Of a stretch of DNA of 64,000 bases, positions 9,730 to 18,198 are shown in pieces. Position 1 is the first letter of the stretch. Every line of letters starts with the position of its first letter. Source of the DNA: Fimbriimonadaceae bacterium (GTDB lineage Bacteria > Armatimonadota > UBA10988). The stretch is from assembly GCA_020850355.1 (NCBI GenBank), contig JADZEX010000020.1:124001-188000 (forward strand). Direction: 5' to 3'. The position numbers and the translations under genes are program-made. A model generated the notes under the pieces. It saw only the letters and a list, made by a program, of their open reading frames with translations, did no database searches and was not told the DNA's origin.

Positions 9730-11237
9730 ACCGCTCGCGGTCCCTGCCGGCCGGGCTGGCGCTGGGGTTGGCGGTCGGTCTGGCCTACCGCGACACCCTC
9801 GGCTGGATCTGGGAAGGATGGCGGGAGAACCCCTACTTCAGCCACGGCCCGCTGGTGCCGTTGCTGGTCGGCTACGTGGTCTGGCGGCTCCGCCCGGCGC
9901 TGGCCGCGGCCGCCTGGCGGACCTGGTGGCCCGGCCTGGGCGTGGTGGTCGCCGCCGGGGTGGCGACAGTCGTCGGGCGGATCCTGGACATCAACCTCGG
10001 CCTGGCCCTGGGCCTTTGGCTGCTGCTCCACGGCGTCGTGCTGACGGCGGGTGGGCCAGTGGTCTATCGCCTGCTGCTGTTCCCGCTTTGCTTCCTGATC
10101 TTCGCCCTGCCGGTCTCGCAACTGGTGATCCACCACTACAGCTTCCCGCTGCAACTGGTCAGCGCTCGCGGCGCGGCGCTGCTGATGTCGCTGCTGACCG
10201 GCGCGGCCGCCACCGCGCGCGGGACGCTGATGCAGATGGACGGCCAGGACTACCTGGTGGCCGCCGAGTGCAGCGGCTTCAAGGCCCTGCTCGGTCTGAC
10301 CATGGTCGGCGTGCTGGTGGCCTGGCTGACCGCCACCAGCCCCGGCCGTAAGGCGGCGATCGCCGCGCTGGCCGCACCTATCGCGGTGGCCGCCAACATC
10401 GTGCGGCTGCTGGCGATTCTGGTGGTCGGCCGGCTGTGGGGGCACGACTTCGCGGTGACCACCTTCCACGACGCCTCGGGCCTGGTGATGCTGCTCGCCG
10501 CGCTGGGCATCCTGATGGCGGCGGCCCGGCTGATCGTCGGGCCTGGTGCCGAGCTGGCCGCGGCGCCGTTGCCAGCGGGCGACGGCAACGTGCGTTGGCA
10601 GCTCGCCTGGCCGCCGCTGGCCGTCAGCGCGCTGCTGGTCTTGCTGGCGGGCGGCCTGGGCCGGGCCCTGGTGCCGCCGCCGCCGCCCGCGCCACGGGTC
10701 GACCTCGCCAGCATCCCGCTCCGGCTGGGCGCCTACCGCGGCAGCGACCTGCCGATCGACGAGCGGGTCCGCCGCGAGCTGGGGGAGGTGGCCATCATCC
10801 AGCGCGCTTACACCGCGCCGGATGGTGGGATGCCGCACCAGTTGATTGTGATCTGCGGCAGCGGCCGGCGCAGCCTGCATCCGCCGGCGGCCTGCTACGT
10901 CGGGGCCGGCTACCAGGTGATGGAAGAGCACGAGCGGCTGCTGCGCAGCGGCTCCGACGAGCTGCACTTCCAACGCCTGATCGTCGGCGAGGGCGGCCGG
11001 GCCGGGCTGATTGCGCTGTACACCTTCAGCGACGGCCGCACCACGACGCCCGACTACGCGCGCCACCAGCGCGAGAGCCTGGCCCGCGGGCAGGTGATCT
11101 GGACGCAGGTCCACTTCGCCGCCGCCTGGCGCGGGTCGGTCGAAAAGACCGAGGCGCAGTTGTTGCCGTTCGTCGCCACGGCTTGGCCCCGGATCCGCGG
11201 GGCGCTGCCGCAAGGCGAGCTGCCGGCGCCGCGTTAG
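9726..11237 (+). CDS. Exosortase fused to an EpsI-type domain
   Basis: 503 residues. The N-terminal half (about 1-275) is a multi-pass exosortase with its three conserved residues: Cys182 in AAECSGFKALLGL, Arg227 in AANIVRLLAI and His248 in TTFHDASGL. After another helix (about 295-318), residues 325-480 form an EpsI domain with the HPPAACYVGAGY motif (385-396). Exosortases are membrane transpeptidases that process PEP-CTERM-tagged proteins. EpsI domains accompany exopolysaccharide loci and are sometimes fused, as here. The GTG start overlaps the TPR gene stop. No protein in this window shows a clear PEP-CTERM tail. The stop codon overlaps that of the convergent aminotransferase gene. Confidence 0.9.
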   Translation: MNRSRSLPAGLALGLAVGLAYRDTLGWIWEGWRENPYFSHGPLVPLLVGYVVWRLRPALAAAAWRTWWPGLGVVVAAGVATVVGRILDINLGLALGLWLLLHGVVLTAGGPVVYRLLLFPLCFLIFALPVSQLVIHHYSFPLQLVSARGAALLMSLLTGAAATARGTLMQMDGQDYLVAAECSGFKALLGLTMVGVLVAWLTATSPGRKAAIAALAAPIAVAANIVRLLAILVVGRLWGHDFAVTTFHDASGLVMLLAALGILMAAARLIVGPGAELAAAPLPAGDGNVRWQLAWPPLAVSALLVLLAGGLGRALVPPPPPAPRVDLASIPLRLGAYRGSDLPIDERVRRELGEVAIIQRAYTAPDGGMPHQLIVICGSGRRSLHPPAACYVGAGYQVMEEHERLLRSGSDELHFQRLIVGEGGRAGLIALYTFSDGRTTTPDYARHQRESLARGQVIWTQVHFAAAWRGSVEKTEAQLLPFVATAWPRIRGALPQGELPAPR

Positions 11238-12454
11238 CCGCTCCAGGCGGCCTTGATCTTGGCCACGGCCGTGGCGATCTCGTCCATCTCGGCGCGGCCT
11301 TCGAGCAGCATGTTCTGGGTGAACCAGACGCTGCGCTCCATGATCTGCACGGTCTGCGGACAGGGCATCGCGCGGACCCGGTCGGGGTAGCGCCCGGCCA
11401 TCGCCTGCACCCCCTCCTGCTCACTGAGCAGCTTGTTGTACCCCACCCCGCAGGCGATGCCCTCGGCGTTGAGGGCCTTCAGGAACTCATCGCGGGAGTG
11501 CCCGCCGAAGGCGTCGCCGTCGTACTGCATGATGTACAGATGGTAGGCGTGCCGCCCACACCAGGGCTGGCGCCGCGGCGGAGTCAGGCCGCCCAGGCCG
11601 GCCAGCAGTTCGCCGAGGTAAGCGCCGTTGGCATCACGCCGGTCGGTCTCCTCGTCCAGCGTCGCGAAACGGGCCCGCAGCAGCGCCGCGGCGTACTCGT
11701 TGGAGCGGTAGTTCCAGCCAATCCGGGGATGCTCCCACCGCTCGCCGCCCAAGTAGCGGCCGATGTTCAGGTAGGCGTAGCAGCGGTACCACGTCTCGGT
11801 GTCCTGGGTCGTCACCAGCCCACCCTCGCCGGAGGTCAGGTTCTTGCTCGACTGGTAGCTGAACGCGCCAGCGTCGCCGAGACTGCCGACTTGGGTCTGG
11901 TGGTGCCTGGCGCCGTGGGCCTGGGCGCAGTCCTCGATGATCTTCAGACCGCGCCGGGCGGCGATGGCCCGCAGGGCGTCGAGATCGGCGGGGTGCCCGC
12001 CCAGGTGGACCGCCACGAGGCCGACGGTGTCGGGCCCGATGGCGGCTTCGACCGCGGCCGGATCGAGGTTGAAGCTGTCGGGATCGACGTCGACGAAGCA
12101 GACCCCGCACTGCAGCGCCATCGGCGCCGAGGCGCTGGCGATGAAGGTGTAGTTGGGCACGATCACCTCGCCCGCGCGACCCAGACCGTCGGCGTCGAGG
12201 GCACCCGCGACGGCGGCCATCAGCGCATCGGTGCCGTGGCTGGTAAGGGTGGCGTGCTGGACCCCAGCGTACTCACACCACTGGGCCTCGAAGGCTCGCG
12301 CCTGCGGGTTCGGCAGACCCTCGGTGCGGCTGAGGTAGACCTCCTTCAGCCGCGGCGCGACCTCGGTCTCCCACTTCGCCTCGCTGACCTCGGGCCAGGC
12401 CGGCCAGGGCCTGCTGCGCACCTTGTCGCCGCCGTCGATCGCCAGTCTCGCCAT
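11234..12454 (-). CDS. DegT/DnrJ/EryC1/StrS family PLP-dependent aminotransferase
   Basis: 406 residues from MARLAIDGG; GGGAG sits 9 bases upstream of the ATG at 12454. Seen: the cofactor-binding Asp in IIEDCAQAHG (Asp175) and the Schiff-base lysine in SSKNLTSGEGG (Lys204), both canonical. The family transfers amino groups to keto-sugars for O-antigen, capsule or antibiotic sugars, or acts as a dehydratase. NIGRYLGGERWEHPRIGWNYR near residue 230 is the usual substrate-pocket region. The sugar substrate cannot be told. No nucleotide-sugar genes flank it, so it may serve a polysaccharide pathway encoded elsewhere. A TTGACC/TAGACT promoter lies upstream. Confidence 0.9.
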   Translation of the reverse strand: MARLAIDGGDKVRSRPWPAWPEVSEAKWETEVAPRLKEVYLSRTEGLPNPQARAFEAQWCEYAGVQHATLTSHGTDALMAAVAGALDADGLGRAGEVIVPNYTFIASASAPMALQCGVCFVDVDPDSFNLDPAAVEAAIGPDTVGLVAVHLGGHPADLDALRAIAARRGLKIIEDCAQAHGARHHQTQVGSLGDAGAFSYQSSKNLTSGEGGLVTTQDTETWYRCYAYLNIGRYLGGERWEHPRIGWNYRSNEYAAALLRARFATLDEETDRRDANGAYLGELLAGLGGLTPPRRQPWCGRHAYHLYIMQYDGDAFGGHSRDEFLKALNAEGIACGVGYNKLLSEQEGVQAMAGRYPDRVRAMPCPQTVQIMERSVWFTQNMLLEGRAEMDEIATAVAKIKAAWSG

Positions 12455-12477
12455 CGGTGCCATCTCCCGCTGGGCGG

Positions 12478-12505
12478 AGTCTAGCAGCGCGGCGGAGCAG
12501 GTCAA
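12478..12505 (-). promoter_or_regulatory. Promoter of the DegT-type aminotransferase gene
   Basis: On the minus strand, TTGACC (12505-12500) and TAGACT (12483-12478) are separated by 16 bases. The expected start near 12471 gives a leader of about 17 bases to the ATG at 12454, which contains the GGGAG ribosome site. Confidence 0.6.
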
Positions 12506-12514
12506 CCCGCAGTC

Positions 12515-12943
12515 TCAGGCGGCTCCGAGCGGCACGAATCCGGCGATCGCGAAGTGCGTGTCGGCGGTCAGCGCCTCCGACACCCCGCGCGCCTGCATCA
12601 GCGCGAACGACGTGCAGTCGGTGAAGCTGAAGCGCTGGTCAGCGTAGCGGCGCAAGATGTCGACAGCGGCCGCCCAGACCGCGTCATCGACGCCGAGAAC
12701 CTCGAGCGCACCCGCCTCAGACATCAGCTCCGCCATGGACACCAGTGCCAGCGCGGCAGGCAGACCGGAGTCGTACCGCAGTCTGGTCAAGGCCTCGCAG
12801 AGCACCATTTTGCTGGTGAGCAGCCGGCCGCCGCCCTCCCGGATCTCCTTGCTGAGGGCAGCCACGCGCGGATGCGCGCGGTCCTGGCGTTGGACCCAGG
12901 CAATCCACGCCCAGCTATCGACGAACACGACTCGGCGTGTCAA
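12515..12943 (-). CDS. VapC-like PIN-domain ribonuclease toxin
   Basis: 142 residues forming a complete PIN domain. The acidic metal ligands are in place: Asp9 (FVDSWAW), Glu50 (LCEALT), Asp109 (SFTDCTSFALMQ) and Asp128 (TADTHF). PIN toxins of toxin-antitoxin pairs cleave tRNA or rRNA to halt translation. The start is a TTG overlapping the stop of the upstream small gene (TTGA), a weak coupled start that would keep toxin output low relative to the partner. The partner gene and promoter lie directly upstream on the same strand. Confidence 0.85.
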   Translation of the reverse strand: MTRRVVFVDSWAWIAWVQRQDRAHPRVAALSKEIREGGGRLLTSKMVLCEALTRLRYDSGLPAALALVSMAELMSEAGALEVLGVDDAVWAAAVDILRRYADQRFSFTDCTSFALMQARGVSEALTADTHFAIAGFVPLGAA

Positions 12944-13209
12944 GGCCGGCGGCCGTAGACAGCTTCGTCGATGTTCTGGGAGAGGTCCGTGCGCGGGTGG
13001 TCAGTCAGGCCGGCCTCCAACTGCTTCCACGCCTCCAGGCCGCGGCGGAACACCTCCGGAGTGACCCCTGCGGGCACCTCCAACCCGTCGACGTACTGCA
13101 CCTCCCGCGCGATCGGCGGCTCAGGCGGGCCGTCCAGCACGGCGCGGATGCGCTCCTGCTCAGCCGCCGGCAACGCCCGGATTTGGGCGACGATCTCTTC
13201 GACGCTCAT
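12940..13209 (-). CDS. Putative antitoxin partner of the PIN toxin
   Basis: 89 residues, charged. The N-terminal helix (MSVEEIVAQIRALPAAEQERIRAVL) resembles the start of several small antitoxins. The middle is Pro/Gly-containing, and the C-terminal segment (FRRGLEAWKQLEAGL onward) could wrap the toxin. I see no clear AbrB, RHH or Phd DNA-binding fold, so the family is unassigned. Its order before, and 4-base overlap with, the PIN gene is the standard antitoxin-toxin arrangement. GGAGGGAG lies just before the ATG, giving strong translation compared with the TTG of the toxin. Confidence 0.65.
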   Translation of the reverse strand: MSVEEIVAQIRALPAAEQERIRAVLDGPPEPPIAREVQYVDGLEVPAGVTPEVFRRGLEAWKQLEAGLTDHPRTDLSQNIDEAVYGRRP

Positions 13210-13226
13210 CGCTCCCTCCTGCCCTC

Positions 13227-13255
13227 ATTATAGCCCGCCCGCGGTCAGCCCAACC
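13227..13255 (-). promoter_or_regulatory. Promoter of the PIN toxin-antitoxin pair
   Basis: On the minus strand a perfect TATAAT (13232-13227) lies 17 bases after a weak GGTTGG -35 (13255-13250). The start would be near 13220, leaving a leader of about 10 bases with a strong GGAGGGAG ribosome site. The -35 overlaps the last codons of the GNAT gene. Confidence 0.6.
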
Positions 13256-14177
13256 AGAACGGTAGCGGCCAGTTGACCAGCCCCGGCTCGCCGCCGGAGT
13301 CGACCGCGGCAAAGTAGTCGGCGAGCGCGCCCGGGACCAACTCGCGGGCCATCAAGGCGGGATGCACCGCGCGGGGGCCGGTGGTGGCGAACTCCGGCCG
13401 GAGCACCTCGCGGGCCAGCCAACCCGCCGGGTGGTGCGCCAGGCTGGCCGGTCGCATCGCCCGCAGCGCGGCCAGGGCATCGTCGCGGTTCGCGGCCAGC
13501 ACGGTGGCGTCGCGCGGCGGCTCGAACGGCGAGTTCGGCTTCGCCAGGGTGTAAGCCGCCAGCCGGCCGTCGGGATCGCGCCAACAGACTGCGTTGACGC
13601 CCGACAGGCGCCAGCAGTCGAGGGTGCCCGGCCAGAGCCAGCCGAAGTCGACCTCCGCCAACTCGGCCGCCTGGCGCTGCGTCAGCCACGGCAGATCCGC
13701 CGGCGAGACCGGCGTCGCCCGCAGCGGCGGGCCGCCAGCGGGCAGGGCGTCGGGCTGGATGGTCAGGTTGGCGAAGCCGTGGCATGGCCGATAGCCGTGC
13801 TGCGGGTAGTACGACGGCACGCCCGCCAACAACACGAACTCGGCACCAGCCAGCCGGCCGGCCTCGTGCAGGGCCGTCAACAGGCGACCACCGAGGCCCT
13901 GCCGTTGGACCGCCGGCTCGACACAGACGGGACCGACGGACATCGCCAGGCGGGTCGCGCCGCGCAGCCGCACCGCCGCGGTCAGACCGAGCACATGGCC
14001 CAGCAGCCGCTCGCCGTCGGTGGCGACCAGCGACAGGCGCGGGTCCCAGCCAGGCCAGTAGCGCTGCAGCGGCGGCAGGATCCCCGCGCCGTCGCTGTAG
14101 TTGTCGAAGGCTGCGGTCAGCAGCGCTTCCAAGGCTGGCTCATCGCCCGGCCGTTGCGCCCGGATCGAGATGTCCAT
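13245..14177 (-). CDS. GNAT family N-acetyltransferase (Eis-like, two-domain)
   Basis: 310 residues. The N-terminal GNAT domain (1 to about 145) shows the acetyl-CoA pyrophosphate loop VEPAVQRQGLGGRLL (86-100) and a substrate strand ending SYYPQHGYRPC. A second region (about 150-300) resembles the C-terminal part of Eis-type acetyltransferases but is not clearly assignable. Likely role: transfer of an acetyl group to an amine, of unknown identity. The ATG at 14177 has GGAG about 8 bases upstream. The gene lies 12 bases downstream of the oxidoreductase gene on the same strand and is probably cotranscribed with it. Confidence 0.82.
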   Translation of the reverse strand: MDISIRAQRPGDEPALEALLTAAFDNYSDGAGILPPLQRYWPGWDPRLSLVATDGERLLGHVLGLTAAVRLRGATRLAMSVGPVCVEPAVQRQGLGGRLLTALHEAGRLAGAEFVLLAGVPSYYPQHGYRPCHGFANLTIQPDALPAGGPPLRATPVSPADLPWLTQRQAAELAEVDFGWLWPGTLDCWRLSGVNAVCWRDPDGRLAAYTLAKPNSPFEPPRDATVLAANRDDALAALRAMRPASLAHHPAGWLAREVLRPEFATTGPRAVHPALMARELVPGALADYFAAVDSGGEPGLVNWPLPFWLG

Positions 14178-14189
14178 CGTGATCTCCGC

Positions 14190-15218
14190 CTAGATTCCGG
14201 CCGGCAGAAGCTCGGCCAGCTCGACTGCGGCGCCGCCGCGGCGGACCGACTCGTAGCCCGCCAAGGAGACCGCCAGCGACTTGATCCCTTCGTCATACGG
14301 CACGCTGGCCGTGCCCTGACCCTGCACCGCCTGCACGAACTCGACCAGCACGGCGTTGACCCACGACGGGTCCGCCTGCGCGTTGTAGGCCCCGTCTTCG
14401 TTCTGCCAGCGCACGTTGGGTCCCTCGATGGTCAGCATCGCGTTCTCGGCGACCACCTTGAAGCCGTTGTCCCAGGCCACCTGCGGCACCAGGCTGCAGC
14501 TCAGGGTGCCCATCGCGCCGCTGGCATACTCCAGGATCAGCGCCGTCGTGTCCGGGATGTCCATCTCCGGCCAGTAGCCCACCAGCCCGCCGCTCGGCTC
14601 CCAGCCTGCTGGCGGGGTCCAGTCGCGAACCTGCTTGCAGCGCCCCACCACCGACTTCACGTCGCCGGCCAGGAAGCGCCCCAGGTCGAGCATGTGGGTC
14701 GCCTGCTCGACCAGTTGGCCGCCGCCCAGGGACTGCTTGGCCCACCAGCCTTTGCCGGGCATACCCGGCATGTAGTAGTGCGCCTGGACCATCGCCACGG
14801 CTCGCTTCGCGAGCATCGCGCGGGCCTGGCGAATCGGCTCGGCCAGCCGGAACATGTAGCCGACCTGGGCGATCACGCCGTGCTCGCGAACCGCGTCCCA
14901 GACCCGGCCCGCCAGCTCCATGCTGATCGCTACCGGCTTCTCGACGAAGAAGTGGATCCCGCGCCGCGCGGCCTCTTCCTCGATCTCGCCGTGCGCAAAG
15001 GGCGGCGTGCAGATCACGATGGCGTCGGGCTGCTGCGCGTCGTACATCGCGCGGAAGTCAGTGTAGGGCACGCCACCGTACTGCGCCGCGGCGGCCTCCG
15101 CCAGGGCCCGCACCACGTCGCAGGTGCCGACGATCTCCATGTCCGGATGCGCCTGGGCGCAGGTCAAGTGCCGATTGGCAATGCCGCCGGTGCCCACGAA
15201 GCCGAGTCGAACCGCCAT
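14190..15218 (-). CDS. Gfo/Idh/MocA family NAD(P)-dependent oxidoreductase
   Basis: 342 residues. The N-terminal Rossmann fold carries GFVGTGGIANRH (6-17), and the family's catalytic EKP motif is at 93-95 (HFFVEKPVAISMELA). The C-terminal alpha/beta substrate domain continues to the end. Family members oxidise or reduce sugars, inositols and sugar-linked compounds. With the many carbohydrate genes nearby, a sugar substrate is likely, but it cannot be specified. GGGAGAGG precedes the ATG. The gene is divergent from the haem protein at 15338; the 119 bases between them show no convincing promoter on either strand. Confidence 0.9.
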   Translation of the reverse strand: MAVRLGFVGTGGIANRHLTCAQAHPDMEIVGTCDVVRALAEAAAAQYGGVPYTDFRAMYDAQQPDAIVICTPPFAHGEIEEEAARRGIHFFVEKPVAISMELAGRVWDAVREHGVIAQVGYMFRLAEPIRQARAMLAKRAVAMVQAHYYMPGMPGKGWWAKQSLGGGQLVEQATHMLDLGRFLAGDVKSVVGRCKQVRDWTPPAGWEPSGGLVGYWPEMDIPDTTALILEYASGAMGTLSCSLVPQVAWDNGFKVVAENAMLTIEGPNVRWQNEDGAYNAQADPSWVNAVLVEFVQAVQGQGTASVPYDEGIKSLAVSLAGYESVRRGGAAVELAELLPAGI

Positions 15219-15337
15219 GCTGCCTCTCCCAACCCGGCTGGCCGGGTCACTCGCGGCTTCGCAGCGGGAGCCGCGGTCCCTGCCGCCGGTTGCAGGAGAA
15301 TCCGCTGCAGTGCCGAAGTGCTGACCGGAGGACGGTG

Positions 15338-18184
15338 GTGCTCGAGATCTGGCTGCTGCTGGCGACCACGGTGGGCGCGCTGGCGGCCGAGCCGTTCGCC
15401 GCGAGCTCGGTGCACGACTCGCGCTACTTGCCGGAGTACGCCGTCGACGGACGGCCGGACACCCGCTGGGCCAGCCTGGTCAACACCGGGCGACCGGAGC
15501 ACCTGACCATCGACTTCGGCCGCACCGTGTCGCTGGACCGCGTGACTCTCGTTTGGGAAGCCGCTTACGCGGTGGTCTACGAGCTGCAGGCGAGTGACGA
15601 CGGACAGACCTGGCGCACGCTACGGCGCATCACCGTCGGACGTGGCGGACGCGTCGAGCATACCGACCTGGTGGCCCGGGCGCGCTGGCTGCGCGTGCGC
15701 TGCGAGCAGACCGGGCCGCACGCCCTCTACTCGATCTGGGAACTGGAACTGCCGGCCGAGGCTGCCGCCGCGGTCCAGGCGCAGTTCGCCGGGCTGGCCG
15801 GTCTGCGCGCCGCCGCCGAGGCGGAGCGCCGGGCCGCGCTGCGACAACGCGCCAGCCAACTCGGCCTGGGCGAGGTCGTCTTCGCGGTGCGGCATCCCGG
15901 GCTCGACGGCCATTGGTACGCCAACTTCGGCTACTACGCTGCCGACTCGGCGCAGAAGTGCTACCGGCCGAACGGCGGGCGGTTGGCCGCGTATGACCCC
16001 CAGAGCGGCGCTGTGCGAACCATTTTGGACGTCCCCGACGGCAGCGTGCGCGACCCTCAGGTGCACTACGACGGGCGGACCATCCTCTTCAGCATGCTGC
16101 CGAGCGGTGGCTCGCACTATCATCTGTACGAGATCCAGGCCGACGGCAGCGGCTTGCGGCAGTTGACCGACGGCGACTGCGACGACCTCGAACCGAGCTA
16201 CCTGCCTGACGGCGACATCGTCTTCTGCAGCAGCCGCTGCAACCGCTGGGTGAACTGCTGGCTGACCCCCGTCGCCACGATCTACCGCTGCGACCGCGAC
16301 GGCGGCCACGTGCGGATGCTCTCGGCCAACGTCGAACACGACAACACCCCCTGGCCGCTGCCCGATGGCCGCATCCTCTACCAGCGCTGGGAGTACGTCG
16401 ATCGCAGTCAGGTCGATTACCACCACCTCTGGACCTTCAATCCTGATGGCACCCGGCAGATGGTCTACTTCGGCAACCTCCACCCGGGCATCGCGATGCT
16501 CGACGCCAAGCCCGTGCCGGGCACCGGGGAAGTCGTGACGGTTTTCTCACCCGGCCATGGCAAGCGGGAGCACGAGGGCCAGATCGCCCTGCTCGATCCG
16601 CGCGCCGGGCCGGATGAGCGGGGCATGGCGAAGGTCATCCCGACGGGCGACACCTTGCGCGACCCCTACCCGCTGGACCCCGCCAACTTCCTGGTCGCCG
16701 ACGGCAGCGCGCTGAAGTGGCTGGAGGTCGACGGCACGCTGACCACGGTCTACGAGCTGCCGGCCGGCGACGTCGACGCCGGGCGCTGGTTGCACGAGCC
16801 GCGGCCCCTGGCGCCACGCCACCGCGAAGCCGTGATCCCGCCGGCGGTCCAGCCGACCCGGCCGAGTGGCCGTCTGATCGTCTCAGCAGCGCATCTGGGC
16901 CGCAACATGGCGGGGGTGCAGCCGGGGCAGATCAAGTCGCTGCTGGTCATCGAAAGCCTGCCGAAGCCCATCAACTACACCGGCGGCATGGACCCCATCA
17001 GCTACGGCGGCACCTTCACCCTGGAGCGGCTGATCGGCACGGTGCCCGTCGAACCCGACGGCAGCGCCAACTTCGAGGTGCCGGCCCTGCGGAGTCTCTT
17101 CCTGGTTGCGCAAGACGCCGAGGGCAACGCCGTCAAGCGGATGCAGAGCTTCCTGACGGTGCAGCCGGGTGAGACGATGAGCTGCGTCGGCTGCCATGAG
17201 CCGCGCACCCAGACGCAGGCCCGTCGCGGCAGCCTGTTGGCGTTGCGGCGACCGCCGAGTCAGCCACAACCGCTGGCCGACCTGCCCGATGTCTTCGACT
17301 ACCCGCGCGACGTGCAGCCGATCCTCGATCGACACTGCCTGCCGTGCCACGGCTGCGAGCCCACCGCGGCCGGCGGGCCGGCCGCCGGGGGCGCCGTGCT
17401 GACCGGTGACCGCGGGCCGGTCTACTCGCACAGCTACTACACCTTGACCTGGCGGAACCAGATCGCCGACGGGCGCAACGAAGCCCGCGGCAACCGCGCG
17501 CCGTACGCCATCGGGGCGGCTGCCAGTCCGGTCTTTCAGAAGGTGCTGCAGCACCACCATGGCGTGCAGCTTAGCGATCACGAAGTGCGCACGCTGCGGT
17601 ACTGGCTGGAGAGCGGCGCCGCCTACCCGGGCACCTATGGGGCGCTGGGCGGCGGTAGCATCGGCGGCTACTACGCCAACAACCTCGTCGAGACCGACCT
17701 CAAGTGGCCGACCACCGTCGCCGGTGCCGAGGTCATCGAACGCCGTTGCAGCAGTTGCCACCGCGGGACGAAGGTCCTACCAACCGCCCTCAGCGACGAG
17801 CGCGACGTCAGCTTCTGGCGGCCCGACTGGCGGGACCCCCGGTTGGCCCTGGCGCGGCACCGCGTCTTCAACCTCAGCCGGCCGGCGCAGTCGCTGCTGC
17901 TGCTGGCCCCCTTGGCCAAGGCCGCTGGCGGCTGGGAGCGCTGCGGCACGATCTTCACCGACCCCTCCGACGCCGACTACCGCAAGCTGCTGGCGATGGT
18001 CGAGGCGGGACACCGGCGGCTGGGCGAGATCAAGCGCTTCGACATGCCTGGCTTCCGGCCGCCCGCGCCGTATCTGCGGGAGATGCAGCGCTATGGGGTG
18101 CTGGCCGCCCTGCCGCCGCCGGACCAGGCGGTCGACAGCTACGCGCTGGACCGCGCCTACTGGGGGTTGGCGCCGCGACCGTGA
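15338..18184 (+). CDS. Secreted discoidin / beta-propeller / three-haem c protein (HzsA-like)
   Basis: 948 residues from the GTG at 15338; GGAGG lies 6 bases upstream and a signal peptide follows (LEIWLLLATTVGALAAEP). Seen in order: an F5/8-type discoidin domain (about 20-140); a TolB/hydrazine-synthase-alpha-like beta-propeller (about 180-600) with repeats such as YEIQADGSGLRQLTDGDCDD; and three c-type haem sites, CVGCH (616-620), CLPCH (667-671) and CSSCH (804-808), within cytochrome-like segments. Proteins of this layout occur in Planctomycetes and relatives and are often called HzsA-related, but that does not imply hydrazine synthesis. A periplasmic redox or sugar-binding role is inferred. 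Its stop is 14 bases before the next gene. Confidence 0.85.
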   Translation: MLEIWLLLATTVGALAAEPFAASSVHDSRYLPEYAVDGRPDTRWASLVNTGRPEHLTIDFGRTVSLDRVTLVWEAAYAVVYELQASDDGQTWRTLRRITVGRGGRVEHTDLVARARWLRVRCEQTGPHALYSIWELELPAEAAAAVQAQFAGLAGLRAAAEAERRAALRQRASQLGLGEVVFAVRHPGLDGHWYANFGYYAADSAQKCYRPNGGRLAAYDPQSGAVRTILDVPDGSVRDPQVHYDGRTILFSMLPSGGSHYHLYEIQADGSGLRQLTDGDCDDLEPSYLPDGDIVFCSSRCNRWVNCWLTPVATIYRCDRDGGHVRMLSANVEHDNTPWPLPDGRILYQRWEYVDRSQVDYHHLWTFNPDGTRQMVYFGNLHPGIAMLDAKPVPGTGEVVTVFSPGHGKREHEGQIALLDPRAGPDERGMAKVIPTGDTLRDPYPLDPANFLVADGSALKWLEVDGTLTTVYELPAGDVDAGRWLHEPRPLAPRHREAVIPPAVQPTRPSGRLIVSAAHLGRNMAGVQPGQIKSLLVIESLPKPINYTGGMDPISYGGTFTLERLIGTVPVEPDGSANFEVPALRSLFLVAQDAEGNAVKRMQSFLTVQPGETMSCVGCHEPRTQTQARRGSLLALRRPPSQPQPLADLPDVFDYPRDVQPILDRHCLPCHGCEPTAAGGPAAGGAVLTGDRGPVYSHSYYTLTWRNQIADGRNEARGNRAPYAIGAAASPVFQKVLQHHHGVQLSDHEVRTLRYWLESGAAYPGTYGALGGGSIGGYYANNLVETDLKWPTTVAGAEVIERRCSSCHRGTKVLPTALSDERDVSFWRPDWRDPRLALARHRVFNLSRPAQSLLLLAPLAKAAGGWERCGTIFTDPSDADYRKLLAMVEAGHRRLGEIKRFDMPGFRPPAPYLREMQRYGVLAALPPPDQAVDSYALDRAYWGLAPRP

Positions 18185-18198
18185 GGAGGCACCACACC

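Noticed and set aside
15338-18184. Hydrazine synthase (anammox) interpretation of the HzsA-like protein
   Set aside because: Only the propeller/haem architecture resembles HzsA. There are no HzsB/C or hydrazine dehydrogenase genes, and HzsA-related proteins are widespread outside anammox bacteria.
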